Shown: positions 48,348 through 57,744 of the stretch, piece after piece
Layout: each line of letters begins with the position of its first letter
How positions within the stretch are numbered: position 1 is the stretch's first letter
Origin: Acidimicrobiales bacterium
Lineage (GTDB): Bacteria > Actinomycetota > Acidimicrobiia > Acidimicrobiales > Iamiaceae
Direction: 5' to 3'
DNA length: 64,000 bases
Assembly: GCA_030447445.1 (NCBI GenBank)
Contig: JAUJOW010000002.1
Span: 130,208 to 194,207 of the forward strand
Translations under genes and position numbers: made by a program
Notes under the pieces: generated by a model
Database searches by the model: none
What the model was told of the DNA's origin: nothing
What the model saw: only the letters and a program-made list of their open reading frames with translations

Positions 48348-50687
48348 ATGGCCCAGACGACGGACGAGCTGACGACGGACGCCACAGGAGCGGCGGCCAT
48401 CGCGTCGAGGCCATCTGAGAACGACGCCCCTCCGTCGCCTCCGGAGCCGGGCAAACGACGGAGCCACAACCTCGAGATCCCGCTGATCAGCTTCGCCGCC
48501 CTGCTGCTCGAGATCAGCTGGACTCGGGTCTCGTTCAAGCTCTTCTACTACTGCACCTATCTCGTCATCGGCCTGGCCCTGCTCGGGATCGGCTGCGGGG
48601 CGGGTGCTCGTGGCCTTGTCGGGCCGCCTGCGGCGGGCCACCACCGACTCGATCCTCGTCTGGGGTTCGCTCTGGGGCGGGCTCAGCCTCGGGCGCGGCT
48701 ACCTGCTGATCGCCCGCATCGACATCGCCTCGCTCGAGATCTGGACTACGGCACGTCCCGCTCCATCACCAGCCTCGCCCTGCTGCTGGCGATCTGCCTG
48801 ATCCTGTTCGCCTCCTTCGTGGCCGTGGGCGTCATGATCGCCACCCTCTTCTCCCGTGAGGGCGACCGCATCGGCCGCCTCTACTTCGCCGACCTCCTCG
48901 GGGCTGGCCTGGCCTGCGCCGTGGTCGTGTCCCTGCTCTCGTTCATCGGCCCGGTGGCCACGATCATGCTCGCCGGCGTCATGCTCTCCCTCACCGGCGT
49001 GGGCGTCGCCCTGCGGGGAGGACGGCGAGCCCGCGCTCGGGCGGTGCCCGCCGGCCTCGTCCTCGCCGTCCTCCTGGGCGTCGCCGTCGTAGCCCCCGAC
49101 GCCGTCCTCCCCCCGCCAACGAGCAGACTCGGTCAAGGAGGAGTTGACCGACGAGAACTCGATCTACTCGTCGTGGAGCCCCATCTTCCGGGTCGACGTT
49201 CGCGACCGAGGCGCCTCCCGCGTCCTCTTCCACGACGGCCTGCACGGGTCGAGCATCTACCAGTTCGACGATGACGTCTCGAGCCTGAGCCGCTTCGATA
49301 CCGACCCTCGATCGCTGCCCTTCGCCGTGGTCGGCGCGAACCCGGAGAACGTGATGATCATCGGTGCGGCGGGGGGACACGAGACCTCTCGTCGCTCTAC
49401 TACGACGCCGGCCACATCGATGCCATCTCGCTCAACCCCGTCACCCACGACCTGGTCGTGTATCGAATGGCCGACTACGCCGGTCGCATCGCCGACCGCC
49501 CCGAGGTGAACTACGTCCACGGCGACGGCCGGTCCTTCCTGGCCCGCAGCAACGACAGCCACGACATCGTCTGGTACCCGCCCCGACAGCTACTCAGCGC
49601 GAACGCGACCACGGCAGGGGCCTTCGTCCTGTCCGAGAGCTACCTCTACACCAGCGAGACGATCAAGGAGAGCCTCGAGCACCTGGGGCCCGACGGCATC
49701 GTGGCCGCGCAGTTCGGCGAGGTGAACTTCGAGGCCAAGCCGAACCGCACCACCCGCTACGTGAGCACGGTTCGGGATGCGCTGGCCGACGTCGGCGTCG
49801 ACGACCCTTCGCGCCACCTGCTCGTGGCCACGTCCTCCACCGACGTCGGCGCGTCGGTGGTGTCCACCATCCTGGTCAAGCGCTCACCGTTCACCGACGA
49901 CGGACCCTTCTTCTGGCACTTCAGCGAGCTGAAGGATGTCATCGGCAACTTCGGTGACCCCATCGACCGCTTCGATCACGAGGATGCCACCGGCGAGCGG
50001 GTGCTGCTCCTCCTGCTCGGCGTGGCCACTCTCTTTGCCGCCGTCTTCCTCCTGTTGCCCTTCCTCACCATCCGCAAGACGTGGGCGGCGCTTCCCCGCA
50101 AGCCCCGCTCGGCGCTGTACTTCGCGTCGCTCGGCCTGGGCTTCATGTTCTTCGAGATCACGCTGATCCAGCGACTCACGTTGTTCCTCGGGTACCCGAC
50201 CTACTCGTTGACCGTGACGTTGGCCTCGCTGCTCGTCTTCACCGGCGTGGGCGCCCTCCTCTCCGAGCGCTGGAATGCCCACCCCCGACGGGTCGTGCCG
50301 GTGATGCTCGGCGTCGTCGCCGCCCTCACCGCCTTCTACCTGTTCGGCCTGCCCGTCCTCACCGACGCCCTGCTGGTATGGCCGCTCATCCCCCGGGTGC
50401 TGGTGGCCTTCCTCGTGCTGGCGCCGCTCGGCATCTGCCTGGGCACGTTCATGCCCCTCGGCCTGGGGGCGGTGGCCAGGCTGACCGAGCACTCCCGGGA
50501 GTACGTGGCCTGGGGGTGGGCCGTGAACGGCTTCGCCTCGGTGATCGGAGCTGTTCTGACCACCATCCTGGCCATGACCTTCGGCTTCGCGGTGGTGCTG
50601 GTCTTCGCCCTCGCCGTCTACTGCGTCGCCCTGCTCGTGCTGCCGGGACTCCTGCGAGCGGCGCCGATGGCGGCCACCGACTCGTAG
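48348..50687 (+). CDS. multi-TM protein with spermidine-synthase-like domain (SpdSyn-2), split by about four apparent frameshifts
   Basis: Collinear pieces: ISFAALLLEISWTRVSFKLFYYCTYLVIGLALLGIGCG / VLVALSGRLRRATTDSILVWGS / DYGTSRSITSLALLLA...GRLYFADLLGAGLA / DENSIYSSWSPIFRVDVRDRG...NVMIIGAAGGHE / ISLNPVTHDLVVYRMADYAG...FFEITLIQRLTLFLGYPTYSLTV. Confidence 0.75.
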
Positions 50688-50826
50688 AGGTTGCGCGGAT
50701 AGGTCACGTCGTGTCCCCGAAAGCGGCGCGGCTTCGCCGCAAACACCCACCGCGCTTGATGGAGACCTCGCCTATCGGCTCGACCTCTTGGCACTCGAAG
50801 GAGGGCGTCCCTCGGCTCGTGTGCGG

Positions 50827-52863
50827 TCAGGCGCTGGCCGGCACCGGCGAGCCGGTGAGGTGGCGGCGGCCGAGCACGAACGCCAACCCGTACAGGACGG
50901 CCACGAGCACCAGCAACATCCGGTAGCCGACGACAAGCGCGCCGTACTCGAGGAGCCCACCGACCATCGCGCCGAGCAGGTTGGCGCCGAAGGCCGACGC
51001 CGAGGAGCCGACGTCCTTGAACCGCTGCGTGAACACCAGGTTGGCCAGGAAGATCGGCGTGAAGGCGAGGACCACGGCGGCGACGAAGCGGAGCCCGATG
51101 GGAAGGGAGAGCAGGCGCTCGGAGGGCACGGCGAAGGACACGACCAGTGCGGCCAGCAGCACGAGGTAGAGGCGGGCCGGGCGCTTGAAGGACAGCCGGC
51201 GCGAGACCTCGACTGCCGCGAGGACGCTCAGGAGGACACCGGCGAACACGAGCGCGTTCACCACCCAGGTGGTGCCGAAGAGCAGGGCGAACTGCACGAC
51301 GTTCTTCGTCTCCAACAGCAAGAAGGCCGCCCCCATGAAGAAGAGGTCGGCGTAGGAGGCCATCTGGCCCAACGGCCCCGACGCCGCCCGCACGGCGACG
51401 ATCGAGACGAGCAGGATCAGGGCGATGGTGACGAGATAGAAGACCGGGAGGGTCCGCTCCCGGAGGTAGGGGAAGGGGTGGTCGTCGGTGGCCGGTTCGG
51501 GCGCCGATTCAACCGACGCCGGCGAGGCCGTCGCGCACCGCACCGAGCCGGGATCCTCGCTGGCGAAGAGGAACGACAGGCGGCCGAGACCCTCGGAGGC
51601 GTCAACGCACGGTGGACGGTCGTAGACCTCCTCGAGGGTCCCGGCCAGCCGGTCGATGAGCCACTGCTCGACGTAGTAGTTGTACATGGCGAAGACGCCG
51701 TCGGGACCTAGGTGGTCGCGGGCGGACTCCATCGCCTCCTGGGTGAACAGGTAACTCTCCAGGCGGAGCGAGGACTGCCCGGAGACGAGGGTTATGGAGT
51801 CGGGCAGGGCGAAGAGGATCAGGTCGTAGCGCTCGTCGGAGCGTTCGAGGAAGGCTCGACCGTCGTCGATGTGGACGTCGACGCGAGGATCGGCGTAGGG
51901 CTTGTCGGGGTGGAGCTCGGTACCGAGCTCGTGGAGGCGAGGATCGATCTCCACGGCGTCGACGTGGCCGGCGCCCTGCTCGAGCGCGGTGGCGACGTCG
52001 TTGCCGGTGCCCGCCCCCACGATCAACACGTTGTCGAGGCTGGCCGGCCGGGCCGACTGGTACACCCGCGAATAGAGCGAGTTCTCGTCGGTCTCGAAGA
52101 TGGCCTGGTGGGGCACCCCGTTGACCCGCACGAACGGGGCCGGCTCTTCGTCCACGGTGACCTTGTAGTACGGGGACCAGCTCGCCCCGGCGGCGAAGGT
52201 CTCGAGCCCGAGCATGACGAGGAGGGCGGCCAGGGCACCGACCTGCAGCACGGTGATGCGGGGGCGGTGGGCGACGAGGAGCACGAGCCCGGCGACGATG
52301 CCCCATGCCAGCGGTGGGGCCCGCAGGAACGACAGCGCCGTGAACCCGACGATCCCGGCGATGCTGCCCACGATGTCGAGCCGGTAGGCCTCGAGCGGCT
52401 CGAACTGGACGAAGGCGCGGGCGACGCCCTCGGCGATGAAGGCCAGCGTCGCTGCCACCACCACGAAGATCACGGCCAGGACCAGCTCGCGGGGCGGGCC
52501 GCTCGTCTCGAGCGTGCCGAAGAAGATCAGGTCGCTGCCGGCCCCTTCGATCTCGACCGGGAAGAAGCGTACGAAGGCCACGAGGACGGCCAACGCCGGG
52601 AGCGAGTACGGGAACAGGTCCCGCTCCCGGTGGGCCCGGAGGAAGCCGATGCCGATGCCCAGGAAGCTCCCGAGCAGGACGAAGTTCGAGAAGTACGAGA
52701 GGTGCAGGACGTTGGAGCCGGTCCAGCGGATCAACGCCAGCTCGACGAACAGCATCACGAAGCTCAACAGGACGAGGCGGACACCGGGACGCAACCCGGT
52801 TCGCGGCATGGTGTCGGTGATGGCCAGCGCTCTCGTCTCCTGCTCGCCCCTGGAGCCGGTCAC
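50827..52863 (-). CDS. multi-TM protein with spermidine-synthase-like domain (SpdSyn-3), intact
   Basis: 678 aa; TDENSLYSRVYQSARPASLDNVLIVGAGTGNDVATALEQGAGHVDAVEIDPRLHELG...DPRVDVHIDDGRAFLERSDERYDLILFALPDS. Confidence 0.87.
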   Translation of the reverse strand: MTGSRGEQETRALAITDTMPRTGLRPGVRLVLLSFVMLFVELALIRWTGSNVLHLSYFSNFVLLGSFLGIGIGFLRAHRERDLFPYSLPALAVLVAFVRFFPVEIEGAGSDLIFFGTLETSGPPRELVLAVIFVVVAATLAFIAEGVARAFVQFEPLEAYRLDIVGSIAGIVGFTALSFLRAPPLAWGIVAGLVLLVAHRPRITVLQVGALAALLVMLGLETFAAGASWSPYYKVTVDEEPAPFVRVNGVPHQAIFETDENSLYSRVYQSARPASLDNVLIVGAGTGNDVATALEQGAGHVDAVEIDPRLHELGTELHPDKPYADPRVDVHIDDGRAFLERSDERYDLILFALPDSITLVSGQSSLRLESYLFTQEAMESARDHLGPDGVFAMYNYYVEQWLIDRLAGTLEEVYDRPPCVDASEGLGRLSFLFASEDPGSVRCATASPASVESAPEPATDDHPFPYLRERTLPVFYLVTIALILLVSIVAVRAASGPLGQMASYADLFFMGAAFLLLETKNVVQFALLFGTTWVVNALVFAGVLLSVLAAVEVSRRLSFKRPARLYLVLLAALVVSFAVPSERLLSLPIGLRFVAAVVLAFTPIFLANLVFTQRFKDVGSSASAFGANLLGAMVGGLLEYGALVVGYRMLLVLVAVLYGLAFVLGRRHLTGSPVPASA

Positions 52864-53307
52864 AGGGTACGCGCACCGTAGCCTTCAGCCGGTGACTGCC
52901 GTCTCAGCGCGCTCCGCAGCAGTCCTGAGCGGGCCTCCGGCGACGGAACCTCGAACGAGCTTCAGGGCGGACCGGCGGCGGTTCTTGGCAGGCTGTCTGG
53001 CCGGAGCGCTGCTCGCTGCCGTCCCGTTCGTCTGGATGCTGAACGTCGGCCGGCTCGACCTCACGCAGCGTCACCCTCTCGGAGGGTTCTACGACGCCCA
53101 GGCCCAAAGCCTGCTCGATCTGCGCTGGGACGTGCCCGAGGGGGCGTTGGGGACCGAGGCCTTCATGGTCGACGGCAAGTCCTACCAGTACCAGGGCCCG
53201 GTCCCCGCCCTCCTCCGTCTACCGGTCGTCGCCCTCACCGACCGCTACGACGGTCGCCTCACCCAGCTCTCCATGCTGGGGGCCTTCGCCGCCACCATGT
53301 TCTTCGC
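52791..53307. repeat. 517-bp segmental duplication, copy A (copy B 55562-56078)
   Basis: Same length in both copies, about 90% identical where compared by eye; spans the 5' end of a SpdSyn-3-type gene, the intergenic region and the 5' part of GT family D. Confidence 0.88.
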
Positions 53308-53479
53308 AACATCCGGGAGCCGACGACGAGCGCGCCGTACCCGAGGAGCACACCGGACCATCGCGCCAAGCAGGTGGAATGGTGGTCCCGGTCTTGCGGG
53401 AGCTGAGGTGGTGGCAGCGGTCAAGAGTTCAGCAGAGCTCGGTGGCGGCGTCCTCAGGCTCGGCGGGGATACGCAGTGA
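52892..53479 (+). pseudogene. truncated copy of the GT-C-like family D gene
   Basis: Matches the N-terminus of 55663-57726 (VTAVSARS...GGFYDAQAQSLLDLRWDVPEGALGTEAFMVDGKSYQYQGPVPALLRLPVVALTDRYDGRLTQLSMLGAF) until about 53307, then unrelated sequence. Confidence 0.9.
53306..53378 (-). pseudogene. 3'-terminal remnant of a second SpdSyn-3-type gene
   Basis: gcaacatccgggagccgacgacgagcgcgccgtacccgagg... aligns to gcaacatccggtagccgacgacaagcgcgccgtactcgagg... at 50913, with about five substitutions and one indel. Confidence 0.85.
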
Positions 53480-55171
53480 GGTATTGGAAGGGGCGTCGAC
53501 GAAGTTCTCGAGGAAGCGGCCCACGGTCAGCGGCTCGGTGTACGAGGCGCGGAACTGCCTGAGCCGAGGGCACTCGAGGACCAAGCGGGCCACGGCCACC
53601 CGCATGTCGAACGGAGCGCGGTCGGGATCATCGAGCGGCGTCGTGTACACCAGCGGGAAGGGGAAGTCGTCCTCGTCGAGGTCGGCGCCGGGCTGTGTGC
53701 CGGTTGCGACGATCCACGGCGGTGGGAGTGGCTTCTCATGCCCGGGCACAGCGCGCCGAGTGAGCCCGAGGTGGGCGGCGAGCGGGTTGCCGAGGCCGAG
53801 CACGTCGAGCATGAAGACGTCCGTCCCGAGGGCATAGCCGGAAACGCCGACGCCGTAGGCCGCGTGCAGGGTGCGCTGACCGGCGATGGGCTCCGCTGGC
53901 AGGCGAACCCCGTGGTAGAAGAAGCCGCCTTCGGCGGTGGCGGCCACCCGTCCGGGTTGCGAAGACGTCCACCCGTAGTCCGCGACGGTCACGGGATTCC
54001 TCCTGGCCAGGATCGTGTCGTCCACATGCGTGCGAAGGAACAGGCCGCAGACGACAGCCCAGGGCACCACGAGGAAGGCGAGGGCGTACTGCCGGCGCAG
54101 CGGGACCACCGCGACGGGGGCGCCCAAGGCGAACAGGTACGGAAGCAAGAGCCTGGCCTGGATCCAGTCGCCGCCGACCTTGATGACGTAGAGGGAGCCG
54201 ACGAAGGCGGCGCCGACGAAGGCGAGCACTACGGCGAGCCCCCGCCGGTCATCGCGACGACCCAGGTGGCGCAGCAATGGTGGGTAGGCACCGACGGTCA
54301 GCGCACCGAGCGGCAGCCAAAGAGCATACGGATCAGTGAAGTCCCGCAAGTACTGCCAGCCGGTGGACCACCGCGAGAGACCGGCCTCCTTGGCGACGGC
54401 CGTGTTCGGCACGAGGACGCCGTAGTACCCCATGCGGAAGACCTGGTATGCGAACGGGAGGACCAAGACGCAGGCGACCAGCCGGAGGCGGTCCGACCAT
54501 CGGTCCTGGCGCCAGCCGGCGACGAGCACGGCGAAAGCGAAGGCCGCAGTGAACAGGCCGAGCTCCGGCCGGATGAGCGGCCCGACGCCGACCAGCAGAG
54601 CGCCGGGGATCCCGAGTCGCCGCCCGGACCGGGACCACCGGGCGAGGATGAGCAGACAGGCGCCCAGCCAGGCCAGGACCAGCCCGCCCTCGAGCCCGGA
54701 GGAAGCGTAGATCCACGCAGGCGTCACAGCGACGTAGGCCGCCATCCCTAAGGGCAGACGGATATCATCATCGGTGCCTCGTGGGAGGAGGGCCGTCGCG
54801 CCCGCCATCGCCAGGGCTACGGCAGTGATCGTGAGGCCGATCCCCAAGAGAACGGCGATCCACTCGAGCCGGAAGGGCGAGATGACGTCGGCGACGGCGA
54901 GGAGGAGCACCCAGAGCGGGCTGGTGGAGGCCTCAACCCGTTCCCCGGCGTTGAACACTGGTCCGTTTCCAGCGAGGAGCTGATTGACCACCCGCAGGTG
55001 GATGAACCCGTCGTCCGCCACCCACCGGAACGCCCAAGCCCGCTCTGCCATGACAAACAAGGGAATGGCCAAGAGAAGCCAGCGCAGGAGCGCTCCCCTT
55101 GAGGTGCGTACGGGTGCCGGTTCGCTGGCGGAGGGAGCCCCAAACCTTGTCGTCGTGAGGCCGTCCGCCAC
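53429..55171 (-). CDS. aftB: AftB-like (GT89) terminal arabinofuranosyltransferase homolog
   Basis: RWVADDGFIHLRVVNQLLAGNGPVFNAGERVEASTSPLW; SSGLEGGLVLAWLG; LPFAYQVFRMGYYGVLVPNTAVAKEAG; DVFMLDVLGLGNPLAAHL...PGHEKPLPPPWIVA match the mycobacterial AftB pattern as recalled. Confidence 0.82.
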   Translation of the reverse strand: MADGLTTTRFGAPSASEPAPVRTSRGALLRWLLLAIPLFVMAERAWAFRWVADDGFIHLRVVNQLLAGNGPVFNAGERVEASTSPLWVLLLAVADVISPFRLEWIAVLLGIGLTITAVALAMAGATALLPRGTDDDIRLPLGMAAYVAVTPAWIYASSGLEGGLVLAWLGACLLILARWSRSGRRLGIPGALLVGVGPLIRPELGLFTAAFAFAVLVAGWRQDRWSDRLRLVACVLVLPFAYQVFRMGYYGVLVPNTAVAKEAGLSRWSTGWQYLRDFTDPYALWLPLGALTVGAYPPLLRHLGRRDDRRGLAVVLAFVGAAFVGSLYVIKVGGDWIQARLLLPYLFALGAPVAVVPLRRQYALAFLVVPWAVVCGLFLRTHVDDTILARRNPVTVADYGWTSSQPGRVAATAEGGFFYHGVRLPAEPIAGQRTLHAAYGVGVSGYALGTDVFMLDVLGLGNPLAAHLGLTRRAVPGHEKPLPPPWIVATGTQPGADLDEDDFPFPLVYTTPLDDPDRAPFDMRVAVARLVLECPRLRQFRASYTEPLTVGRFLENFVDAPSNTSLRIPAEPEDAATELC

Positions 55172-55529
55172 GGCGACAATGTACCTCCAGGAGCGAGGTG
55201 GTCAGGCCGTGCCCGCCACGGCCAACGCCTCAAGGGAGGCTGCTTGATTGATGCAGGCAAGGGAGTCAGAGACCAGTGCGCTCCCGCGATGGCCCGCAGA
55301 TTGCTGGCGGCGCGAGCGGTCCGGCACCGTCGGTGACTGAGCCTGGCCAGCTCCGATCGAGTTGGGCGGTGCCGGCCTCGGACTGCCGGCGCCGGCCGAG
55401 CCGGTTGGCGCAGCGGATCTAGATGTAGTGCCCACGTTCAAGGGGTCGTCTGTGGTGCACGACCCCATCGGCGTCTCCGCGGACAGCGGCCGGCGTCGGT
55501 GTCCGCCCAGCTTGCCCCACCGCCGCAGC

Positions 55530-55639
55530 ACGAAGGCGACGAGGACGGCCAACGCCGGGGCGCAACCCGGCTCGCGGCATGGTGTCGGTGATGGCCAGCG
55601 CTCTCGTCTCCTGCTCGCCCCTCAAGCCGTTCAGAGGGT
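55530..55639 (-). pseudogene. 5'-terminal remnant of a second SpdSyn-3-type gene, with internal deletion
   Basis: 30 bp matching 52571-52600, then directly sequence matching 52789 onward; 188 bp missing at a shared CCGGG. Confidence 0.85.
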
Positions 55640-56078
55640 ACGCGCACGGTAGCCTTCGGCTGGTGACTGCCGTTTCAGCGCGCTCTGAAGCGGTCCGGAT
55701 CGAGCCTCGGGCGGCGGGACCTCGAGCGAGCCTCCGGGCGGATCGCCGCCGGTTCTTCGGAGGCTGCCTGGCGGGAGCGCTGCTCGCTGCGGCCCCGTTC
55801 ATCTGGATGCTGAACACCGGCCGGCTCGACTTCACGCAGCGTCACCCTCTCGGGGGGTTCTACGACGCCCAGGCCGAGAGTCTGCTCGATCTGCGCTGGG
55901 ACGTGCCCGCAGGGGCGTTGGGGATCGAAGCCTTCCTGGTCGACGGCAAGGCCTACCAGTACCAGGGCCCGGTCCCCGCCCTCCTACGCCTGCCGATCGT
56001 CGCTCTCACCGACCGCTACGACGGTCGCCTCACCCAGCTCTCCATGCTCGGTGCCTTCGGGGTGACCATGCTCTTCGC
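55562..56078. repeat. 517-bp segmental duplication, copy B (copy A 52791-53307)
   Basis: See copy A. Confidence 0.88.
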
Positions 56079-57726
56079 CTCGCGACTGAGCTGGCAGATC
56101 CGCCGGCTGTTCGGTCCCGACGGGACCGTCACCCGAGGCGAGGCGATCGCCGCCGGCGGGTTCATCCTGTCCCTCGGCGCCGGTTCCAGTCTGATGTTCC
56201 TCGCCGGCCAGGCGTACGTCTACCACGAGGCGATCCTCTGGGGGGTCGCCTTCGCCCTGGCCGCCTACGACGCCTTGGTTCGTCATCTGTCCGACGGCTC
56301 CTCTCGGGCCCTCGTGTTGACCGGTGCGTTCGCATCCCTGGCTCTCTTGACCAGAGCGTCGGTTGGTCTCGGACCGGTCCTGGCCCTCGGCTCGGTCGTG
56401 GGGCTGCGGGCGACGAGGGCCTTGTGGACGAAGCGTCGGCCGGAGTGGCGCAGGCTTCTCGGGCTGTTCGCGGCCTGCGTGGTGCCCGTCCTGTTCTATG
56501 CCTCCGTGAACCAGGCCAAGTTCGGGACGTTCTTCAGCGTCCCCATCTCCGCCCAGGTCGCCTCAGAGGTCGACCCGACCCGAGCCGAGTTCATACGGGA
56601 GAACGGCGACAGCTTCTTCGGTCTCCAGTACGTGCCGACCGCCGTCCTCCAGTACCTGCGACCGGACGCCCTCGAGCTCGAGCGCCAGTTCCCCTTCGTC
56701 GACTTCCCGGCGCTGGCCGAGAGCATCGGGGAGGTGCGCTTCGACCGGATCGACCGCGCGTCGAGCGTGCCCGCCACCATGGGCTGGATGGTGGTCCTCG
56801 GCGCGATCGGTGTGGTTGCTGTGGCGGGGCGCCGTACGCGCGGGAGCCGAGCGGCGGCCGCCGCCTTGGGGCCGCCCGTGCTCGGAGCGCTACTGGCGTT
56901 GGGGGTCACGGTCACGATCGGATACGTCGCTCAGCGCTACCTGGCCGACTTCATCCCCCTGCTCGTGCTGGTGAGCCTGGTCGGTCTCCACCATCTGTCA
57001 GCCAGGATGCGCGAGGGCGCCGCCTGGCCCAGGACGATGGCGGTCGCGCTCGGCCTCGGTGCTCTCGCCGCGTGCTACGTCAACTTCTCCCTCGCGCTGT
57101 TCTACGAGCGGCAGTACGGGTTCGTTCCCGAGGCCGTCAGGGCGGAGCTGATCTCCTGGCAGCTCGACGTCGACGCCGTGCTGCCAGGCGACCAATCTCC
57201 TCGGCTGCGATCCACCAGAGCGGTCGGTGCGTTGCCTCGTTCGGCCGATGAGGGAGAGCTGGTGGTGGTGGGTGAGTGCGCGGGGCTGTACCAGTTCGAC
57301 GGTGAGCTCTGGCGGCCGGTGGAGCGCACCAACGCCATCGGCCGGTTCAGGTTCGAGCTCCGGCTGGCCGACGCTGCGCCGAACGCCCGCTACGAGCTGG
57401 TCGGGCGGGGTTCTGGCGATGACCGGCGATCCCTGGTGCTCGAGCGCAGATCGAACGAGCGAGTGGCCTTCGTCTTCAGGTCGCCGGGCTCGCCTGCTGT
57501 GGCCGGCCCGGCTCACGAGATCAACCCCGACGTGCCGTTCGTGTTCGACGTGGTGATGGACCGGCGGCTCAACAGCTTGCAGGTGGTGGCCGACGGCCGG
57601 TCGCTGCTCGGGAGGCTCTACGCCGCTCCCGACGACCGCCTTCGGGTGGGCACCGACCTCCCGGGCGAGCTCGTCGAGCAGCCCCTCGAGGCGCCGGTCT
57701 GTCAGGAGCTGGTCAAGCGGCGGTGA
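55663..57726 (+). CDS. polytopic membrane protein, GT-C-like (family D), with soluble C-terminal domain
   Basis: 687 aa from GTG 55663; GGFYDAQAESLLDLRWDVPAGALGIEAFLVDGKAYQYQGPVPALLRLP; TM-rich middle; soluble tail ELVVVGECAGLYQFDGELW.... Confidence 0.82.
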   Translation: MTAVSARSEAVRIEPRAAGPRASLRADRRRFFGGCLAGALLAAAPFIWMLNTGRLDFTQRHPLGGFYDAQAESLLDLRWDVPAGALGIEAFLVDGKAYQYQGPVPALLRLPIVALTDRYDGRLTQLSMLGAFGVTMLFASRLSWQIRRLFGPDGTVTRGEAIAAGGFILSLGAGSSLMFLAGQAYVYHEAILWGVAFALAAYDALVRHLSDGSSRALVLTGAFASLALLTRASVGLGPVLALGSVVGLRATRALWTKRRPEWRRLLGLFAACVVPVLFYASVNQAKFGTFFSVPISAQVASEVDPTRAEFIRENGDSFFGLQYVPTAVLQYLRPDALELERQFPFVDFPALAESIGEVRFDRIDRASSVPATMGWMVVLGAIGVVAVAGRRTRGSRAAAAALGPPVLGALLALGVTVTIGYVAQRYLADFIPLLVLVSLVGLHHLSARMREGAAWPRTMAVALGLGALAACYVNFSLALFYERQYGFVPEAVRAELISWQLDVDAVLPGDQSPRLRSTRAVGALPRSADEGELVVVGECAGLYQFDGELWRPVERTNAIGRFRFELRLADAAPNARYELVGRGSGDDRRSLVLERRSNERVAFVFRSPGSPAVAGPAHEINPDVPFVFDVVMDRRLNSLQVVADGRSLLGRLYAAPDDRLRVGTDLPGELVEQPLEAPVCQELVKRR

Positions 57727-57744
57727 TGCTCCGGCTCACGACGC

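Noticed and set aside
33465-52863. Polyamine biosynthesis locus based on three spermidine-synthase-like domains
   Set aside because: Catalytic Asp motif absent, extensive TM segments, no speD or other polyamine genes nearby.
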